NCBI RefSeq assembly: GCF_001886815.1 | Contig: NZ_CP018099.1 | Location: 2,912,501 to 2,976,500 of the forward strand | Origin: Caldithrix abyssi DSM 13497 | GTDB lineage: Bacteria > Calditrichota > Calditrichia > Calditrichales > Calditrichaceae | DNA: 64,000 bases | Reading direction: 5' to 3' | In this document: one piece after another, positions 35,218 to 45,001 of the stretch | Position numbering within the stretch: the first letter of the stretch is position 1 | Layout of the letters: each line of letters begins with the position of its first letter | The notes under the pieces: model-generated | What the model was told of the DNA's origin: nothing | Database searches by the model: none | The model's input: only the letters and a program-made list of their open reading frames with translations | Program-made: the position numbers and the translations under genes

Positions 35218-35943
35218 TTATTTTATTAATTTGCCATCTTTTAATAAAGGCACGATATCCATCTGGTTTAATCGGGCGCAGTAGGCCACGTCCTCTTCAA
35301 AGCCCAGATTTATTAAGCGAAGGGCATGCCGGCTGCGGGAGACAGCTTTAAATATCTGAAACTCTTTATCAGGCGCGCTGAAATCCAGGTAACTTTTTGC
35401 CCCCTGCAAAGTCCACCGGGCGCCGTCAGCCAGAGAAAATGGTTTTAATTGCCTTAAAATTTCCGCGGCGCACAGGGTGTCTTCCAGGGCAAATCTTCCA
35501 TCGCTTCCCGCACAGTACAACAAGACGTCGCGCTCTTCCCTTTCCAGAAAGCGGGCCACGGCTCTGGCGTTTAAAAAGGAACCAATAATCACCGTGCAGG
35601 CGTTTTCCACGCTTTTAAGAGCCCGTGTGCCGTTGGTGGTGGTCAACACCACCTTCTTCCCCTGCACCGCTTCAGGCGTGAATTCCAGCGGCGAATTTCC
35701 CAGATGGAAATGCTCCGGTTTTATGGCGTTACGCTCTCCGGCCAGCAAAACGTTTTCACGCCGGGCGGCTTCTTTTTGCGCTTCGCTGATCGAGCCCACC
35801 GGAATGACCGCCTGGCAGCCATTTTGCAAGGCGGTCACAATCGTGGAGCTCGCTCTGAGCACATCAATGATCACCACTACGGCTCCATTGGCCTGCACCA
35901 GATCCGTGGCGGTAAACAGAACATCAACTACAGGCATGGGCAT
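35218..35943 (-). CDS. comB: 2-phosphosulfolactate phosphatase family (ComB-like)
   Basis: Magnesium-dependent phosphatase family first known from coenzyme M biosynthesis in archaea. The family marks are IIDVLRASSTIVTAL near 25-39, LLAGERNA near 66-73, LGNSPLEF near 81-88 and LTTTNGTRAL near 99-108. Many bacteria outside methanogenesis carry it, where it may serve sulfolactate metabolism or another phosphoester; the role here is unknown. It starts 12 bases after gcvT in the same direction and is the last gene of a uvrA-plsY-like-gcvT-comB string. Two in-frame ATGs occur at the start (35943 and 35937). Length (241) is normal. Confidence 0.88.
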   Translation of the reverse strand: MPMPVVDVLFTATDLVQANGAVVVIIDVLRASSTIVTALQNGCQAVIPVGSISEAQKEAARRENVLLAGERNAIKPEHFHLGNSPLEFTPEAVQGKKVVLTTTNGTRALKSVENACTVIIGSFLNARAVARFLEREERDVLLYCAGSDGRFALEDTLCAAEILRQLKPFSLADGARWTLQGAKSYLDFSAPDKEFQIFKAVSRSRHALRLINLGFEEDVAYCARLNQMDIVPLLKDGKLIK

Positions 35944-35955
35944 CTTCTATAAAAA

Positions 35956-37032
35956 TCAAACAAACGGCGGTTTAATGATAATCGCCGGTACTTTTTTGGC
36001 GCGAATCTCGATTTCCAGCTCGGTTCCTACTCTGGCAAATTCTTTTGCCACATAGCCCATGGCAATTCCTTTGTTCAAAATCGGCGAAACGGTGCCGCTG
36101 GTCACATGGCCGATTTCATTTCCGTCTTTAAAGATTTTGTAACCGTGCCGTGGAAAGCCCTGCCCTTCCAGCACAATAGCCACCAGTTTGCGTTTGGGGC
36201 CTTCTTCTTTAATCTTTAGCAGCGCCTCCCGACCGATAAAATCGCCCTTATCTAATTTGGTAATCCAGCCCAGACCGGCTTCAATGGGATTGGTGGTTTC
36301 ATCGATATCGTTGCCGTAAAGACACATCTTCTTTTCCAGCCGAAGAGAATCGCGGGCGCCAAGGCCGATCGGCTCGATATCAAACTCTTTGCCGGCTTCC
36401 ATCACCGCGTTCCACACTTTTTCCGCATATTCATTGGCAAAGTAGAGTTCAAAACCGGGTTCGCCGGTGTAGCCGGTTCGCGAAATAATCATCGGCACAT
36501 CGGCCAGCTTGCCCTCTACAAACCAGTAAAACTTAATCGCGGCCAGATTAACGTCGGTTAATTTTTGCAAAGTCTCTTCGGCCTTTTTGCCCTGCACGGC
36601 TAATTGCGTAAACGCATCGCTTTGATCGATCACCTGGCAGTCGTCGATCTTATTTTTTAAAATCCACTGATAATCCTTGTCTTTATTGCTGGCGTTCACC
36701 ACCAGCATATAATGATCGGCAAAGCGGTAAACCAGTAAATCATCGACGATACCGCCATCAGGATAACACATGGCCGAATATTGCACCTGTCCGATTTCCA
36801 GTTTAGCGGCGTCATTGATCGTAATTTTTTGCACCATTTCCAGCGCCTTTGGGCCGCTGATGATAATTTCGCCCATGTGCGATACATCGAACACTCCGAC
36901 CGTTTTGCGTACGCGGATATGTTCTTCTCTGATGCTGTGGTACTGGATGGGCATGTGAAAACCGGCAAATTCCACCATGCGGGCGCCCAGTTTAACATGA
37001 ATATCGTGCAAAGCTGTCTTTTTTAATTCCAT
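35956..37032 (-). CDS. gcvT: Glycine cleavage system T protein (aminomethyltransferase)
   Basis: Transfers the methylene group from aminomethylated H protein to tetrahydrofolate, releasing ammonia. The N-terminal half has HMPIQY, GVFDVSHMGEI and the folate-binding YCPDGGIVDDLLVYR; the second half has ISRTGYTGEPGFELY and EAGLGWI with RKLVAIVLEG and GHVTSGTVSP, all typical of GcvT. Length (358) is standard. The other glycine cleavage genes are not in this window, so gcvT is split from its usual partners. It sits two bases after the PlsY-like gene and 12 bases before comB, so the string is one transcript. No glycine riboswitch is visible. Confidence 0.96.
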   Translation of the reverse strand: MELKKTALHDIHVKLGARMVEFAGFHMPIQYHSIREEHIRVRKTVGVFDVSHMGEIIISGPKALEMVQKITINDAAKLEIGQVQYSAMCYPDGGIVDDLLVYRFADHYMLVVNASNKDKDYQWILKNKIDDCQVIDQSDAFTQLAVQGKKAEETLQKLTDVNLAAIKFYWFVEGKLADVPMIISRTGYTGEPGFELYFANEYAEKVWNAVMEAGKEFDIEPIGLGARDSLRLEKKMCLYGNDIDETTNPIEAGLGWITKLDKGDFIGREALLKIKEEGPKRKLVAIVLEGQGFPRHGYKIFKDGNEIGHVTSGTVSPILNKGIAMGYVAKEFARVGTELEIEIRAKKVPAIIIKPPFV

Positions 37033-37034
37033 CT

Positions 37035-37646
37035 TTACCCTTCTCCATTTTGAATTTTAACGCTCTTTTCTCTGACCAAATCCGGAACACGTTCCAGAAT
37101 ACGTTGAAAAATTAACATTGAAACGGGTAATATAAGTAAAAGCGTATTATCAGTAAAATAAATATGGCGAGTCAAAAAAATGATCAGCGGCAGGACAAAA
37201 ATGGCGATTAAAGCTGCAATGACACGCTGGCGCAGAAACAAATAAAAAGCAAGAAACAACGCCGCCCATATCAGGATTAAGAAAGGATTGACCAAAAACA
37301 GAGCGCCCGCTGCGGCGTCAAGCCCGCTGCCGCCATTAAAACCAGACCAAATCGGGAAAACCTCGCCCAATAAAAGGCCCATCATTGCGCTTAAAAGCAG
37401 ATAAAAATCTCCCGGGAAAAATTTTAGCGTTAAATAGGCGGTCAACAGCCCTTTGCCAAAATTAAAACCGCTGATCAGCGTCCACGTCCATCGCTTTTTG
37501 TTGATCCGGTAAATATGATGTCTGCCGGCCTCTCCGCTTTTTGTTTTGCGCGCCTCTTTCTTAAAAGCAGGCAGGAACAATGCCGCCGGAATGGAGCCAA
37601 TCAAATAAGCTCCGCCAAAAACGATTAAACTCAAAAACCATTCCAT
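37035..37646 (-). CDS. PlsY-like membrane protein with degenerate active site
   Basis: Integral-membrane protein of 203 residues with the topology of glycerol-3-phosphate acyltransferase PlsY (about six segments). It keeps GSIPAALF at 17-24 and a GKG at about 64-66. However, the family's GSGNPGATN is replaced by KSGEAGRHH, the aspartate before KG is missing, and the third motif reads GEVFPIWSGFNGGSG at 94-108, where PlsY has GHxFPxFxxFKGGKG. The His and both Lys that bind acyl-phosphate and glycerol phosphate are thus absent, so normal PlsY chemistry is doubtful. It lies three bases after uvrA and two before gcvT. A true plsY may be elsewhere. Confidence 0.72.
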   Translation of the reverse strand: MEWFLSLIVFGGAYLIGSIPAALFLPAFKKEARKTKSGEAGRHHIYRINKKRWTWTLISGFNFGKGLLTAYLTLKFFPGDFYLLLSAMMGLLLGEVFPIWSGFNGGSGLDAAAGALFLVNPFLILIWAALFLAFYLFLRQRVIAALIAIFVLPLIIFLTRHIYFTDNTLLLILPVSMLIFQRILERVPDLVREKSVKIQNGEG

Positions 37647-37649
37647 TTT

Positions 37650-40481
37650 TTAAAGTCTTCCGTTCAGCTCTTTCTTTAAAAATTGCCCGGTGTACGATTT
37701 TTTTATTTTAACAATTTCTTCGGGCGTTCCTTCTGCGATAATGTACCCGCCTTTTTCGCCGCCTTCCGGGCCCAGGTCGATTATCCAGTCCGCGGTTTTG
37801 ATCACATCCATATTATGTTCAATCACCACCACCGTATTGCCTTTATCCACCAGCTTATTCAACACATTCAACAACATCCGAATATCTTCAAAATGCAAGC
37901 CGGTTGTGGGTTCGTCTAAAATGTAAAAGGTATTGCCCGTGCCAATTTTGCTCAACTCGGTGGCCAGTTTTACGCGCTGCGCCTCGCCGCCGGAAAGCGT
38001 GGTGGCGGCCTGCCCCAATTTAATGTAGCCCAGCCCAACGTCGTACAGTGTTTGCAAACGCCGTTTCACCGCCGGAATATTAGCCAGAAATTCCAGCGCT
38101 TCTTCCACCGTCATGTCCAACACATCGGCAATGGTTTTCCCTTTGTACTTAATTTGCAGGGTTTCCCGATTGTAGCGTTTTCCTTTACACACCTCGCACT
38201 GCACGTAAACATCCGGCAAAAAGTGCATCTCTATTTTCCGGATTCCATCGCCCTCGCAATGTTCGCAACGTCCGCCCTTTACGTTAAAGCTAAAGCGTCC
38301 CGGTTTGTAGCCGCGAATTTTGGATTCCGGCAGTTGACTGAAGAGATCGCGAATGGGCGTAAACAAACCGGTGTAGGTGGCAGGGTTGGAACGCGGCGTC
38401 CGCCCGATGGGCGACTGATCCAGATCGATGACCTTATCGATGTATTCCATTCCCTCGATAGCTGCATGGGGCAGCGGCGTTTTTTTTGCACGGTAAAAGT
38501 GCCGCGCCAGGGCGGCATACAGGGTTTCATTCACCAGGCTGCTTTTACCCGATCCGGAAACGCCCGTCACACAAATAAACTTGCCAAGCGGAAAACGGAC
38601 GTCGATTTTTTTAAGGTTATTGCCCTCAGCGCCCTTCACTATCAAAAACCTGCCATTGCCCGTACGCCGTTTACCGGGAACATCAATGGTTTTTTTATGG
38701 GCAAGATACATGCCGGTTAAGCTTTTTCTGCTGCGGGCAATGGTTTGCGGTGTGCCGCTTACCACGACCTCGCCGCCGTGGATGCCCGCTCTGGGGCCAA
38801 GATCAATGACATAGTCTGCCTCTTCGATGGTCTCGCGGTCGTGTTCCACCACCAATACCGTATTGCCCAGATTGCGCAATTCTTTGAGCGTATGAATCAA
38901 TTTGCGATTGTCGCGCTGGTGCAAGCCAATACTTGGCTCATCTAAAATGTACAGCACGCCGACCAATTGCGAGCCAATTTGCGTTGCCAGACGAATGCGC
39001 TGCGCTTCGCCGCCGGAAAGCGTTCCTGCCGTGCGACTCAACGTTAAATAATCCAGGCCCACATTAATTAAAAACTGCAGACGCTGGTCAATCTCTTTTA
39101 AAATTTGATGGGCAATTTGCTTTTCCTGATTGGTTAACCTTAAGCGCGTAAAAAACTTTTTGGCTTCATTAATAGAAAGTTCGGTAACCTGGTGGATGTT
39201 TTTGCCATTAATGGTAACGGCAAGGGCTTCCTTACGCAACCGTGTGCCGCCGCATTCATCGCAAACCAGACTGTTCATAAACCCTTCTATCCAGCGCCGC
39301 ACATGAGACGACGATGTTTGCTTATACCGCCGCAAGAGATTGTTGACTACGCCTTCATAGCTGGAGTGCCATTCCACATAGGCTTTTTGTCGTTTGTAAA
39401 CAAATTTAACCTGTTCATCGCCCGTACCGTAAAGGATTACATGGCGTATTTCTTCCGGCAGGTCTTTCCATGGCGTATCCAGACTAAATCCCAGTTTGCG
39501 CGCCAGACTGGCAATCATCTCATACAACCACCCCTCATGCCGGCCGCTTAAAACGGCGATGGCGCCCTGGTTTATGGAAAGCGTTTCGTCCGGCACGACC
39601 AGCGTGGGGTCAATTTGCGTCAAAACGCCCAGCCCGTCGCATTTAGGACAGGCGCCATAAGGGCTGTTAAAAGAGAATGTTCTCGGAGCCGGCTCTTCGA
39701 ACGATAGATTACAATGAGCGCAGGCAAACTGTTCGCTAAACATGACATCTTCGTTGACATCCGGTTTATTGATGTAAACCAGCCCTCCGCTTTGTTTTAA
39801 GGCCAGCTCCACCGATTCCGTCAGTCGTTTCTGGATGTCGCCGTTGATTACCAGCCGATCGACCACCAGTTCAATATTGTGCTTTTTATTTTTTTCAAGA
39901 TGAATCTCTTCGTCCAGCGAATGAATCTGGCCGTCAACACGTACACGCACAAAGCCCTCTTTGCGGAATTGATTGAAAACCTCTTTGTATTCTCCTTTTC
40001 TTCCGCGAACCACCGGCGAGAGCACCTGAAAACGCGTGCCTTTTTCCCACGAAAGGATGGTATCCACAATTTGCTGAACCGTCTGGCGTTCCACCGGTCG
40101 CCCGCACTGATAGCAATGCGGTTTGCCGATACGGGCAAACAGCAATCTTAAATAATCGTAAATTTCCGTGACGGTGCCCACCGTGGAACGCGGATTTCGG
40201 CTGGTTGACTTTTGCTCGATGGAAATAGCCGGCGATAGGCCTTCGATGTAATCCACATCCGGCTTTTCCATTAAACCTAAAAACTGTCGGGCATAAGCGC
40301 TTAAAGATTCCACATAGCGCCTTTGCCCTTCGGCATAAATGGTGTCAAACGCCAGGCTGGATTTTCCAGAGCCCGAAAGACCCGTTATGACCACAAATTT
40401 ATCGCGGGGAATTTTAACATCTATGTTTTTCAGGTTGTGCTCGCGCGCGCCTTTAACCAATAAATAATTCTTCTTACTCAT
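37650..40481 (-). CDS. uvrA: Excinuclease ABC subunit A
   Basis: Damage-sensing ATPase of nucleotide excision repair. Two ABC modules are present: Walker A GLSGSGKS near residue 33 with signature [11 protein letters not shown], and Walker A GVSGSGKS in the second half with [11 protein letters not shown]. Zinc-binding pairs are seen as CAHC...CPKC in the insertion region and CEHC...CEVC in the second module. The start is set at the ATG at 40481 ([16 protein letters not shown]), which matches the normal N-terminus of UvrA; the frame remains open 20 codons upstream. The product is about 943 residues, a normal length. It leads a string with the PlsY-like gene, gcvT and comB at gaps of three bases or so. 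Confidence 0.98.
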   Translation of the reverse strand: MSKKNYLLVKGAREHNLKNIDVKIPRDKFVVITGLSGSGKSSLAFDTIYAEGQRRYVESLSAYARQFLGLMEKPDVDYIEGLSPAISIEQKSTSRNPRSTVGTVTEIYDYLRLLFARIGKPHCYQCGRPVERQTVQQIVDTILSWEKGTRFQVLSPVVRGRKGEYKEVFNQFRKEGFVRVRVDGQIHSLDEEIHLEKNKKHNIELVVDRLVINGDIQKRLTESVELALKQSGGLVYINKPDVNEDVMFSEQFACAHCNLSFEEPAPRTFSFNSPYGACPKCDGLGVLTQIDPTLVVPDETLSINQGAIAVLSGRHEGWLYEMIASLARKLGFSLDTPWKDLPEEIRHVILYGTGDEQVKFVYKRQKAYVEWHSSYEGVVNNLLRRYKQTSSSHVRRWIEGFMNSLVCDECGGTRLRKEALAVTINGKNIHQVTELSINEAKKFFTRLRLTNQEKQIAHQILKEIDQRLQFLINVGLDYLTLSRTAGTLSGGEAQRIRLATQIGSQLVGVLYILDEPSIGLHQRDNRKLIHTLKELRNLGNTVLVVEHDRETIEEADYVIDLGPRAGIHGGEVVVSGTPQTIARSRKSLTGMYLAHKKTIDVPGKRRTGNGRFLIVKGAEGNNLKKIDVRFPLGKFICVTGVSGSGKSSLVNETLYAALARHFYRAKKTPLPHAAIEGMEYIDKVIDLDQSPIGRTPRSNPATYTGLFTPIRDLFSQLPESKIRGYKPGRFSFNVKGGRCEHCEGDGIRKIEMHFLPDVYVQCEVCKGKRYNRETLQIKYKGKTIADVLDMTVEEALEFLANIPAVKRRLQTLYDVGLGYIKLGQAATTLSGGEAQRVKLATELSKIGTGNTFYILDEPTTGLHFEDIRMLLNVLNKLVDKGNTVVVIEHNMDVIKTADWIIDLGPEGGEKGGYIIAEGTPEEIVKIKKSYTGQFLKKELNGRL

Positions 40482-40563
40482 AATCCACTTATTACTATTT
40501 ACAATACCGTTCCAGTCGAAAATAAACAACCATAACGACAATACGTTCCGCTTAAATTCCCTC

Positions 40564-41466
40564 TTAAATCACATTCTTATTTTTTACGGTGAGAACCGGA
40601 ATTTTAACTGCGCGAATTACACGCTCGGTGGTGCTGCCCAGTAAAAAGCGATCCAAACCAACCATTCCATGCGTGCCGATCACGATGAGATGCGGTTTCT
40701 CCTCTTCTACATATTTCGCGATCACCTTATGCGGCTTCCCTTCGCGAATAACCTTTTTAACCGCTACCTTTTTTAATTTGGGAATTTGGGCAATCGCTTC
40801 TTCCATCCGTTTTTCTACCTTTTCTTTAATATCCGGAATCATATCAAAAACGGACTTCATTCCCCAGGCATAAAGGGCCGGATGCACTTCCTGCTCGACC
40901 GCATAAAGTAAATGCAACTCGCCGCCTTCTTCTTCAACCCAATTAGCGGCTGTTTTTAAGGCATGCATGGCCGGTTCGCTAAAATCCAGCGGCACCAGAA
41001 TCTTTTCAAACTTTTCTTTAATGTATTCAGCCGATCGTACCGTCAAAACAGGACAGCGGGCGTAGCGTACCACTTTTTCGGCAACGCTGCCAATTAAAAA
41101 ATGCTCCAACCCCGAACGTCCATGTGTCCCGATAACCACCAGATCAAATTCTTTATTGTTGATGTAGCCCAGGATGGCCGAAGGAGCCGAATATCCGCGG
41201 ATGATCTCATGCTTAATATTCAGATGGGAATGATCTGCGGTTTTCTTGCGCAGTTTATCCAGCAAAGCATGCTCCACTTCTTTTTCCTCGGCTTTCAGGT
41301 CTTTTAATTTGTGTTCCAGTTCTGCCGGATCATCTTCGAACAATAAACGGGCATGCAAAACCGTTAATTCTGCATCATACCTGGCAGCAAGGAACAAAGC
41401 CTGATCTAAGGCTGCTCTGGCAGTTTCGGAAAAATCCGTCGGAACCAGAATTCTTTTTATATCCAT
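40564..41466 (-). CDS. Tandem universal stress protein
   Basis: Cytoplasmic protein with two USP domains (about 1-147 and 150-300). Each ends in the ATP-binding pattern: [20 protein letters not shown] and [20 protein letters not shown], followed by CPVLTV or IPVLTV. Both domains also have the N-terminal ILVPTDFSE or ILVPLDFSE strand with the Asp that contacts adenine. Tandem forms are often dimer-like ATP-binding stress proteins; the specific role is unknown. It diverges from the response regulator gene at 41801 across an AT-rich region and lies about 80 bases before uvrA. Confidence 0.93.
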   Translation of the reverse strand: MDIKRILVPTDFSETARAALDQALFLAARYDAELTVLHARLLFEDDPAELEHKLKDLKAEEKEVEHALLDKLRKKTADHSHLNIKHEIIRGYSAPSAILGYINNKEFDLVVIGTHGRSGLEHFLIGSVAEKVVRYARCPVLTVRSAEYIKEKFEKILVPLDFSEPAMHALKTAANWVEEEGGELHLLYAVEQEVHPALYAWGMKSVFDMIPDIKEKVEKRMEEAIAQIPKLKKVAVKKVIREGKPHKVIAKYVEEEKPHLIVIGTHGMVGLDRFLLGSTTERVIRAVKIPVLTVKNKNVI

Positions 41467-41800
41467 ACCATTCTCCTTTCATTTTATGAACGAAGTAAAT
41501 TTAAGCATTACACCATCATTACACAAAAGATAAGCGATATTTTACTTTTCCTGATGAATTACCAGCTATATTTAACATTTTTTTAACCACCGGTAAAATG
41601 CTTTTTTTTTCAAACTATTTTTTAACTTACGCATAAAGCTAACGCCATATTTCGTTAATTAAAAATAATTTTCCAGGCACAAGGCTGAAAATGATAAAAA
41701 GTTTTTATTTTTTATTTACATTTTTTTAAAAGTATTCGAATATTATAATTGAAAGATATTAAAGATTTTTTTAAAATTACATGAGTGTTAAGAGAAGAAG
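41467..41800. promoter_or_regulatory. AT-rich divergent promoter region
   Basis: A non-coding stretch of 334 bases between the minus-strand stress protein and the plus-strand response regulator. It contains long A/T runs and a TATAAT at 41744-41749 that could be the -10 of the response regulator gene. The best -35-like sequences (TTTACA at 41715, TTTTTT at 41721) are weak or badly spaced, so the promoter call is tentative. No hairpin or gene is seen. Confidence 0.4.
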
Positions 41801-42181
41801 ATGGAAGAGGCCATGAAAAAGATATTAGTTGTAGACGACGACGATCTGATCCGGGATCTGTTGTTTGAAATTTTAGAAGACAAGGGATATAAAGTGTTCG
41901 AGGCCGAAAATGGCAATCGAGCCATTCAATTATTAAAAACAGAGCGTTTTGACCTGATTATTACCGATATCATTATGCCGGACAAAGAAGGGATCGAAAC
42001 CATAATCGATATAAAGAAAAGACTGCCCCACGCCAAAATAATCGCCATGTCTGGCGGCGGACAATTAGACGCTACCAGCTATCTTTCCGTGGCCAAAAAA
42101 CTTGGCGTTCAGCATACCATCAGCAAGCCTTTTGACCCCGGGAAATTAATCGCATTAATCGAAGATTTACTGGGCGAGTAA
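41801..42181 (+). CDS. Single-domain response regulator (CheY-like)
   Basis: Receiver domain only, 126 residues, with no output domain. The acidic pocket is DDDD at 12-15, the phosphoacceptor is Asp56 in IITDIIMPD, and the conserved Ser84 (AMSGG) and Lys109 (SKPF) are present. Translation may start at 41801 or at the internal ATG at 41813, which is preceded by GGAAGAGG. It lies about 330 bases before dnaA in the same direction and may share its control region. No kinase is adjacent; the hybrid kinase at 45457-47895 is a possible partner but that is inference. It would act by phosphotransfer or protein contact. Confidence 0.92.
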   Translation: MEEAMKKILVVDDDDLIRDLLFEILEDKGYKVFEAENGNRAIQLLKTERFDLIITDIIMPDKEGIETIIDIKKRLPHAKIIAMSGGGQLDATSYLSVAKKLGVQHTISKPFDPGKLIALIEDLLGE

Positions 42182-42298
42182 ATTTCTCAATGGTTTTCCG
42201 TGAAACATAAAAACTCTGCATTTTTTTTTATTGCACACTTGATTTTTGTTAGTAAAATATTAAAATGTAAGAGGACGTGTGAGTGGTTGTGAATAGAT

Positions 42299-42307
42299 TG
42301 TGGATAA
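42299..42307 (-). promoter_or_regulatory. DnaA box
   Basis: TGTGGATAA on the plus strand, an exact match to the consensus TTATCCACA on the minus strand. It lies about 200 bases before the dnaA start, downstream of the likely promoter, and could serve autoregulation or initiation. Confidence 0.85.
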
Positions 42308-42481
42308 CTGCTACTTTTCAACAACCCGAAGCAATCTGACAAAATTCAAAATTTCCAGAAATGACGAAACGTCGTTTCAAGTTTTTATTTTTAAACAACT
42401 TACAACAAAACAACCAAGAAAAATACTGGCGCCATTTTTTTAGTCAGTATTAAAAATTGTTTTTTAAAATCTAACTTAAAT

Positions 42482-42490
42482 TGTGGATAA
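42482..42490 (-). promoter_or_regulatory. DnaA box
   Basis: A second exact TGTGGATAA, 19 bases before the dnaA ATG and just ahead of its AAGGAAAG ribosome site. It is in the same orientation as the box at 42299; both are followed by CT. Confidence 0.85.
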
Positions 42491-42509
42491 CTAAAGATTA
42501 AGGAAAGAA

Positions 42510-43910
42510 ATGAAAGCCGGAATAGCGCAAAAATCGAATCCTGCAGAAAGTGTATGGAAGCACATTCAACAAATCCTTCGCGAGTACATCAATATCCGCA
42601 GTTACAACACCTGGTTTGCTCCCATTGAAGCCATCGATATGGACGACCAGCATCTTGTGCTTGGCGTGCCCAATCGCTTTTTTTGCGAGTGGATTGACAA
42701 TCATTACGCTAAAGTTTTGAACAATGCCATTGTTCAGGTTTTGGGGGAACATCGCAAAATAAAATATCAGATTAAAAACGATTCTTTGCCGGAATCGCCC
42801 TATCATCCTACGGATTTACAGCCGGCCGCCCCACAGTTGAACAAAATTTCATTTTCTAACACGGTAAACAATTCGCCTTTTTATACGCGCATCAATGAGC
42901 GTTACACCTTTGATAATTTTGTTGTGGGAGACGGCAATAACTTTGCTTACGCTGCAGCCCGGGCGGTTGCCGATTCTCCCGGAAGAACCAACTACAATCC
43001 TTTGATTGTTTACGGAGGAACCGGACTGGGAAAAACGCACCTGATTCAGGCCATCGGTAATTATGCCCTGTCCAAATATCCCATGACCAAAGTGTATTAC
43101 ACCTCCAGCGAAACGTTTACCTCCCATTTTATCAACGCCATTCAGCAAAATAAGATATCCGAATTTTCTGCCTATTATCGATCGTGTGATATTTTACTGT
43201 TAGATGACATCCATTTTTTCAGAAATAAGGGAAAGACCCAGGAAGAGTTTTTTCACACCTTTAACGATTTGCATCAAAACGGCAAGCAGATCGTTTTGAC
43301 CTCAGACAGGCCCATCAATGAATTGATGGACCTGGAAGAACGGCTAATTTCACGCTTTAAATGGGGGTTAATCGTTGACGTGCAGCCGCCTGATTTTGAA
43401 ACACGGTTGGCCATTTTACGCAAAAAATGCGACGAAAGCGATCTGGACATCCCGGGCGATGTGCTGGAATACCTGGCGGCCAATCTGGTGGAAAACGTGC
43501 GCGAACTGGAAGGGGCGCTCACTAAAATTATGGCCCAGGTTACCTTTACCGCCGCCGAACCGACCCTGGAGCTGGCCCGACAGATCGTCAATGAAATTGC
43601 CCCTCCCGATAAAAAAATGCTGACCATTGAAACCATTGTGGAATACACGGCAAAGGTCTTTAATTTATCTTCCGACCATCTGCGGGCCAAAACGCGTAAA
43701 AAAGACGTGGTCCGGGCGCGACAGGTAGCCATGTATCTGGCCAAGCAAATGACCAACCATTCGTTGATTACCATCGGGCTGCATTTTGGCGGACGCGACC
43801 ACTCCACGGTGATCCATGGCATTAACACCATTGAAGAGCTGCTGCGTCGCGACGCCAATCTCAGAAATCAAATTGAGTCCATGAAAAAACACCTGACCTA
43901 TCAAAAATAA
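42510..43910 (+). CDS. dnaA: Chromosomal replication initiator DnaA
   Basis: AAA+ initiator that binds DnaA boxes and opens the origin. Domain I occupies about residues 10-90, with a short linker to about 125. The AAA+ domain follows (YTFDNFVVGDGN, Walker A GGTGLGKTHL, Walker B LLLDDIHFF, sensor RLISRFKWG). Domain IV ends with GGRDHSTVIHGINTIEE, the DnaA-box-binding signature. Length (466) is standard and AAGGAAAG lies before the ATG. The usual neighbours dnaN, recF and gyrB are absent; instead a receiver-domain gene precedes and endonuclease IV follows convergently. It is one of only four plus-strand genes here. Confidence 0.99.
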   Translation: MKAGIAQKSNPAESVWKHIQQILREYINIRSYNTWFAPIEAIDMDDQHLVLGVPNRFFCEWIDNHYAKVLNNAIVQVLGEHRKIKYQIKNDSLPESPYHPTDLQPAAPQLNKISFSNTVNNSPFYTRINERYTFDNFVVGDGNNFAYAAARAVADSPGRTNYNPLIVYGGTGLGKTHLIQAIGNYALSKYPMTKVYYTSSETFTSHFINAIQQNKISEFSAYYRSCDILLLDDIHFFRNKGKTQEEFFHTFNDLHQNGKQIVLTSDRPINELMDLEERLISRFKWGLIVDVQPPDFETRLAILRKKCDESDLDIPGDVLEYLAANLVENVRELEGALTKIMAQVTFTAAEPTLELARQIVNEIAPPDKKMLTIETIVEYTAKVFNLSSDHLRAKTRKKDVVRARQVAMYLAKQMTNHSLITIGLHFGGRDHSTVIHGINTIEELLRRDANLRNQIESMKKHLTYQK

Positions 43911-44149
43911 TCCCGCTTTTAAATGACCAGCTCCTTTTGTTTAGCAAGGCGCACAGGGTCAGTGTTAATAACGGTAAATAACAAGGGGATGCTTCGCTCC
44001 GCTTAGAATGACAGGCCACTTTTAAACTCTTCCCCTCCAACGGTGGTCGGCTTTTCCCGGAGTTGCCCTCACCCCCTCAGGGGGCGCTGAGCGTGGACAG
44101 TTATTCCTGCGTTGGCCATTTTCGCGCCAGGTATGCAAAAAACTCACCT

Positions 44150-45001
44150 TCATCCCCCGCCTTTTCTCAGTTTTTTAAGCAGCTGAATATTTTCCGCAAA
44201 CTTTTCCATGCCTCCGGGAATTTCAAGGATAGCCGGCGTATCTTTAAAGACTGGATCGTTCACCAGAATTTCAAAAGGCGTCAGGCCAATTTTACCTTCT
44301 CCAATGGGCGCGTGACGATCGCGACGGCTTCCCCGCTCGTGCATGGAGTCGTTAAAATGCCATACTTTAACGCGCTCCATGCCCAGCCATTTATCTACCT
44401 CTTTGAGAGTATTTTCCAGCCCATTGACGGTTTCAAGTTCGTAGCCGGCGGCAAAAATGTGGCAAGTGTCCAGACAATAGGCCAGATGTTCTTTTTGGAG
44501 CGCCTTTTCTCGGATGGCCTGCAACTGTTCGAAGCGAAATCCCAGGTTGCTTCCCTGGCCGGCGGTGCTTTCCAGAAGTATCTGAACCCGGGGCTTGTAT
44601 TGCTCGCACGCCAGGTTAATGGTCTCTGCTACTCTGTCGATGCCCCACTCCAGCGTTTTGGAACCATAGCTTCCCGGATGGATGACCAGAAAATCGATCC
44701 CCAGCGCATCGCAACGTTTTAGTTCGTCCAAAAAGGCCTGCCGTGATCGAGCTAATTTTTCTTCATCTTCGGCACACAAATTAATCAAATAGGAGGCATG
44801 GGCCACCAACGGCACATCCCTGTAAGGTCCTTCGCTTCTTAAATCATGAAATTTTTGAATATCTTCCGCGCTGTATTGCACCGACCTCCACTGCCGTTGA
44901 TTTTGAGTAAAGATCTGAAAGACCTCGCTCTCTACCGAAGCGGCCCGTTCAAAGCAGGCCCAGATGTTTTGCGCTATAGATACATGACAGCCGATTTTCA
45001 T
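44150..45001 (-). CDS. nfo: Endonuclease IV (AP endonuclease)
   Basis: Zinc-dependent apurinic/apyrimidinic endonuclease of base excision repair, folded as a TIM barrel. Metal-ligand motifs are GCHVSI at 4-9, HPGSYG, a Glu in LLESTAG, LDTCHIFAAGYE, WHFNDS and DRHAPIGEGKIG. Length (283) matches the family. It is convergent with dnaA and diverges from the hybrid kinase gene, with an array of hairpin repeats in its upstream region. It complements uvrA nearby in DNA repair but is not in the same operon. Confidence 0.96.
   Translation of the reverse strand: MKIGCHVSIAQNIWACFERAASVESEVFQIFTQNQRQWRSVQYSAEDIQKFHDLRSEGPYRDVPLVAHASYLINLCAEDEEKLARSRQAFLDELKRCDALGIDFLVIHPGSYGSKTLEWGIDRVAETINLACEQYKPRVQILLESTAGQGSNLGFRFEQLQAIREKALQKEHLAYCLDTCHIFAAGYELETVNGLENTLKEVDKWLGMERVKVWHFNDSMHERGSRRDRHAPIGEGKIGLTPFEILVNDPVFKDTPAILEIPGGMEKFAENIQLLKKLRKGGG

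Larger units (their letters stand above)
42182..42509 (+). promoter_or_regulatory. dnaA upstream region, possible oriC
   Basis: An AT-rich non-coding region of 328 bases. A promoter-like pair, TTGCAC at 42231-42236 and TAAAAT at 42253-42258 with 16 bases between, precedes two exact DnaA boxes and a degenerate one (TGTGAATAG at 42288-42296). It would give dnaA a long leader and DnaA autoregulation. Origins often lie beside dnaA, but gene orientation does not change here, so origin function is uncertain. Confidence 0.5.

Noticed and set aside
35218-35943. Evidence for coenzyme M synthesis or methanogenesis
   Set aside because: A ComB-like protein alone is common in bacteria; no comA, comC or other related genes are in the window.
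35956-37032. Glycine riboswitch controlling gcvT
   Set aside because: gcvT is internal to a string with a two-base gap upstream, leaving no room for a leader.
38052-38720. 222-residue plus-strand protein
   Set aside because: Antisense to uvrA, which is unmistakable over the same bases.
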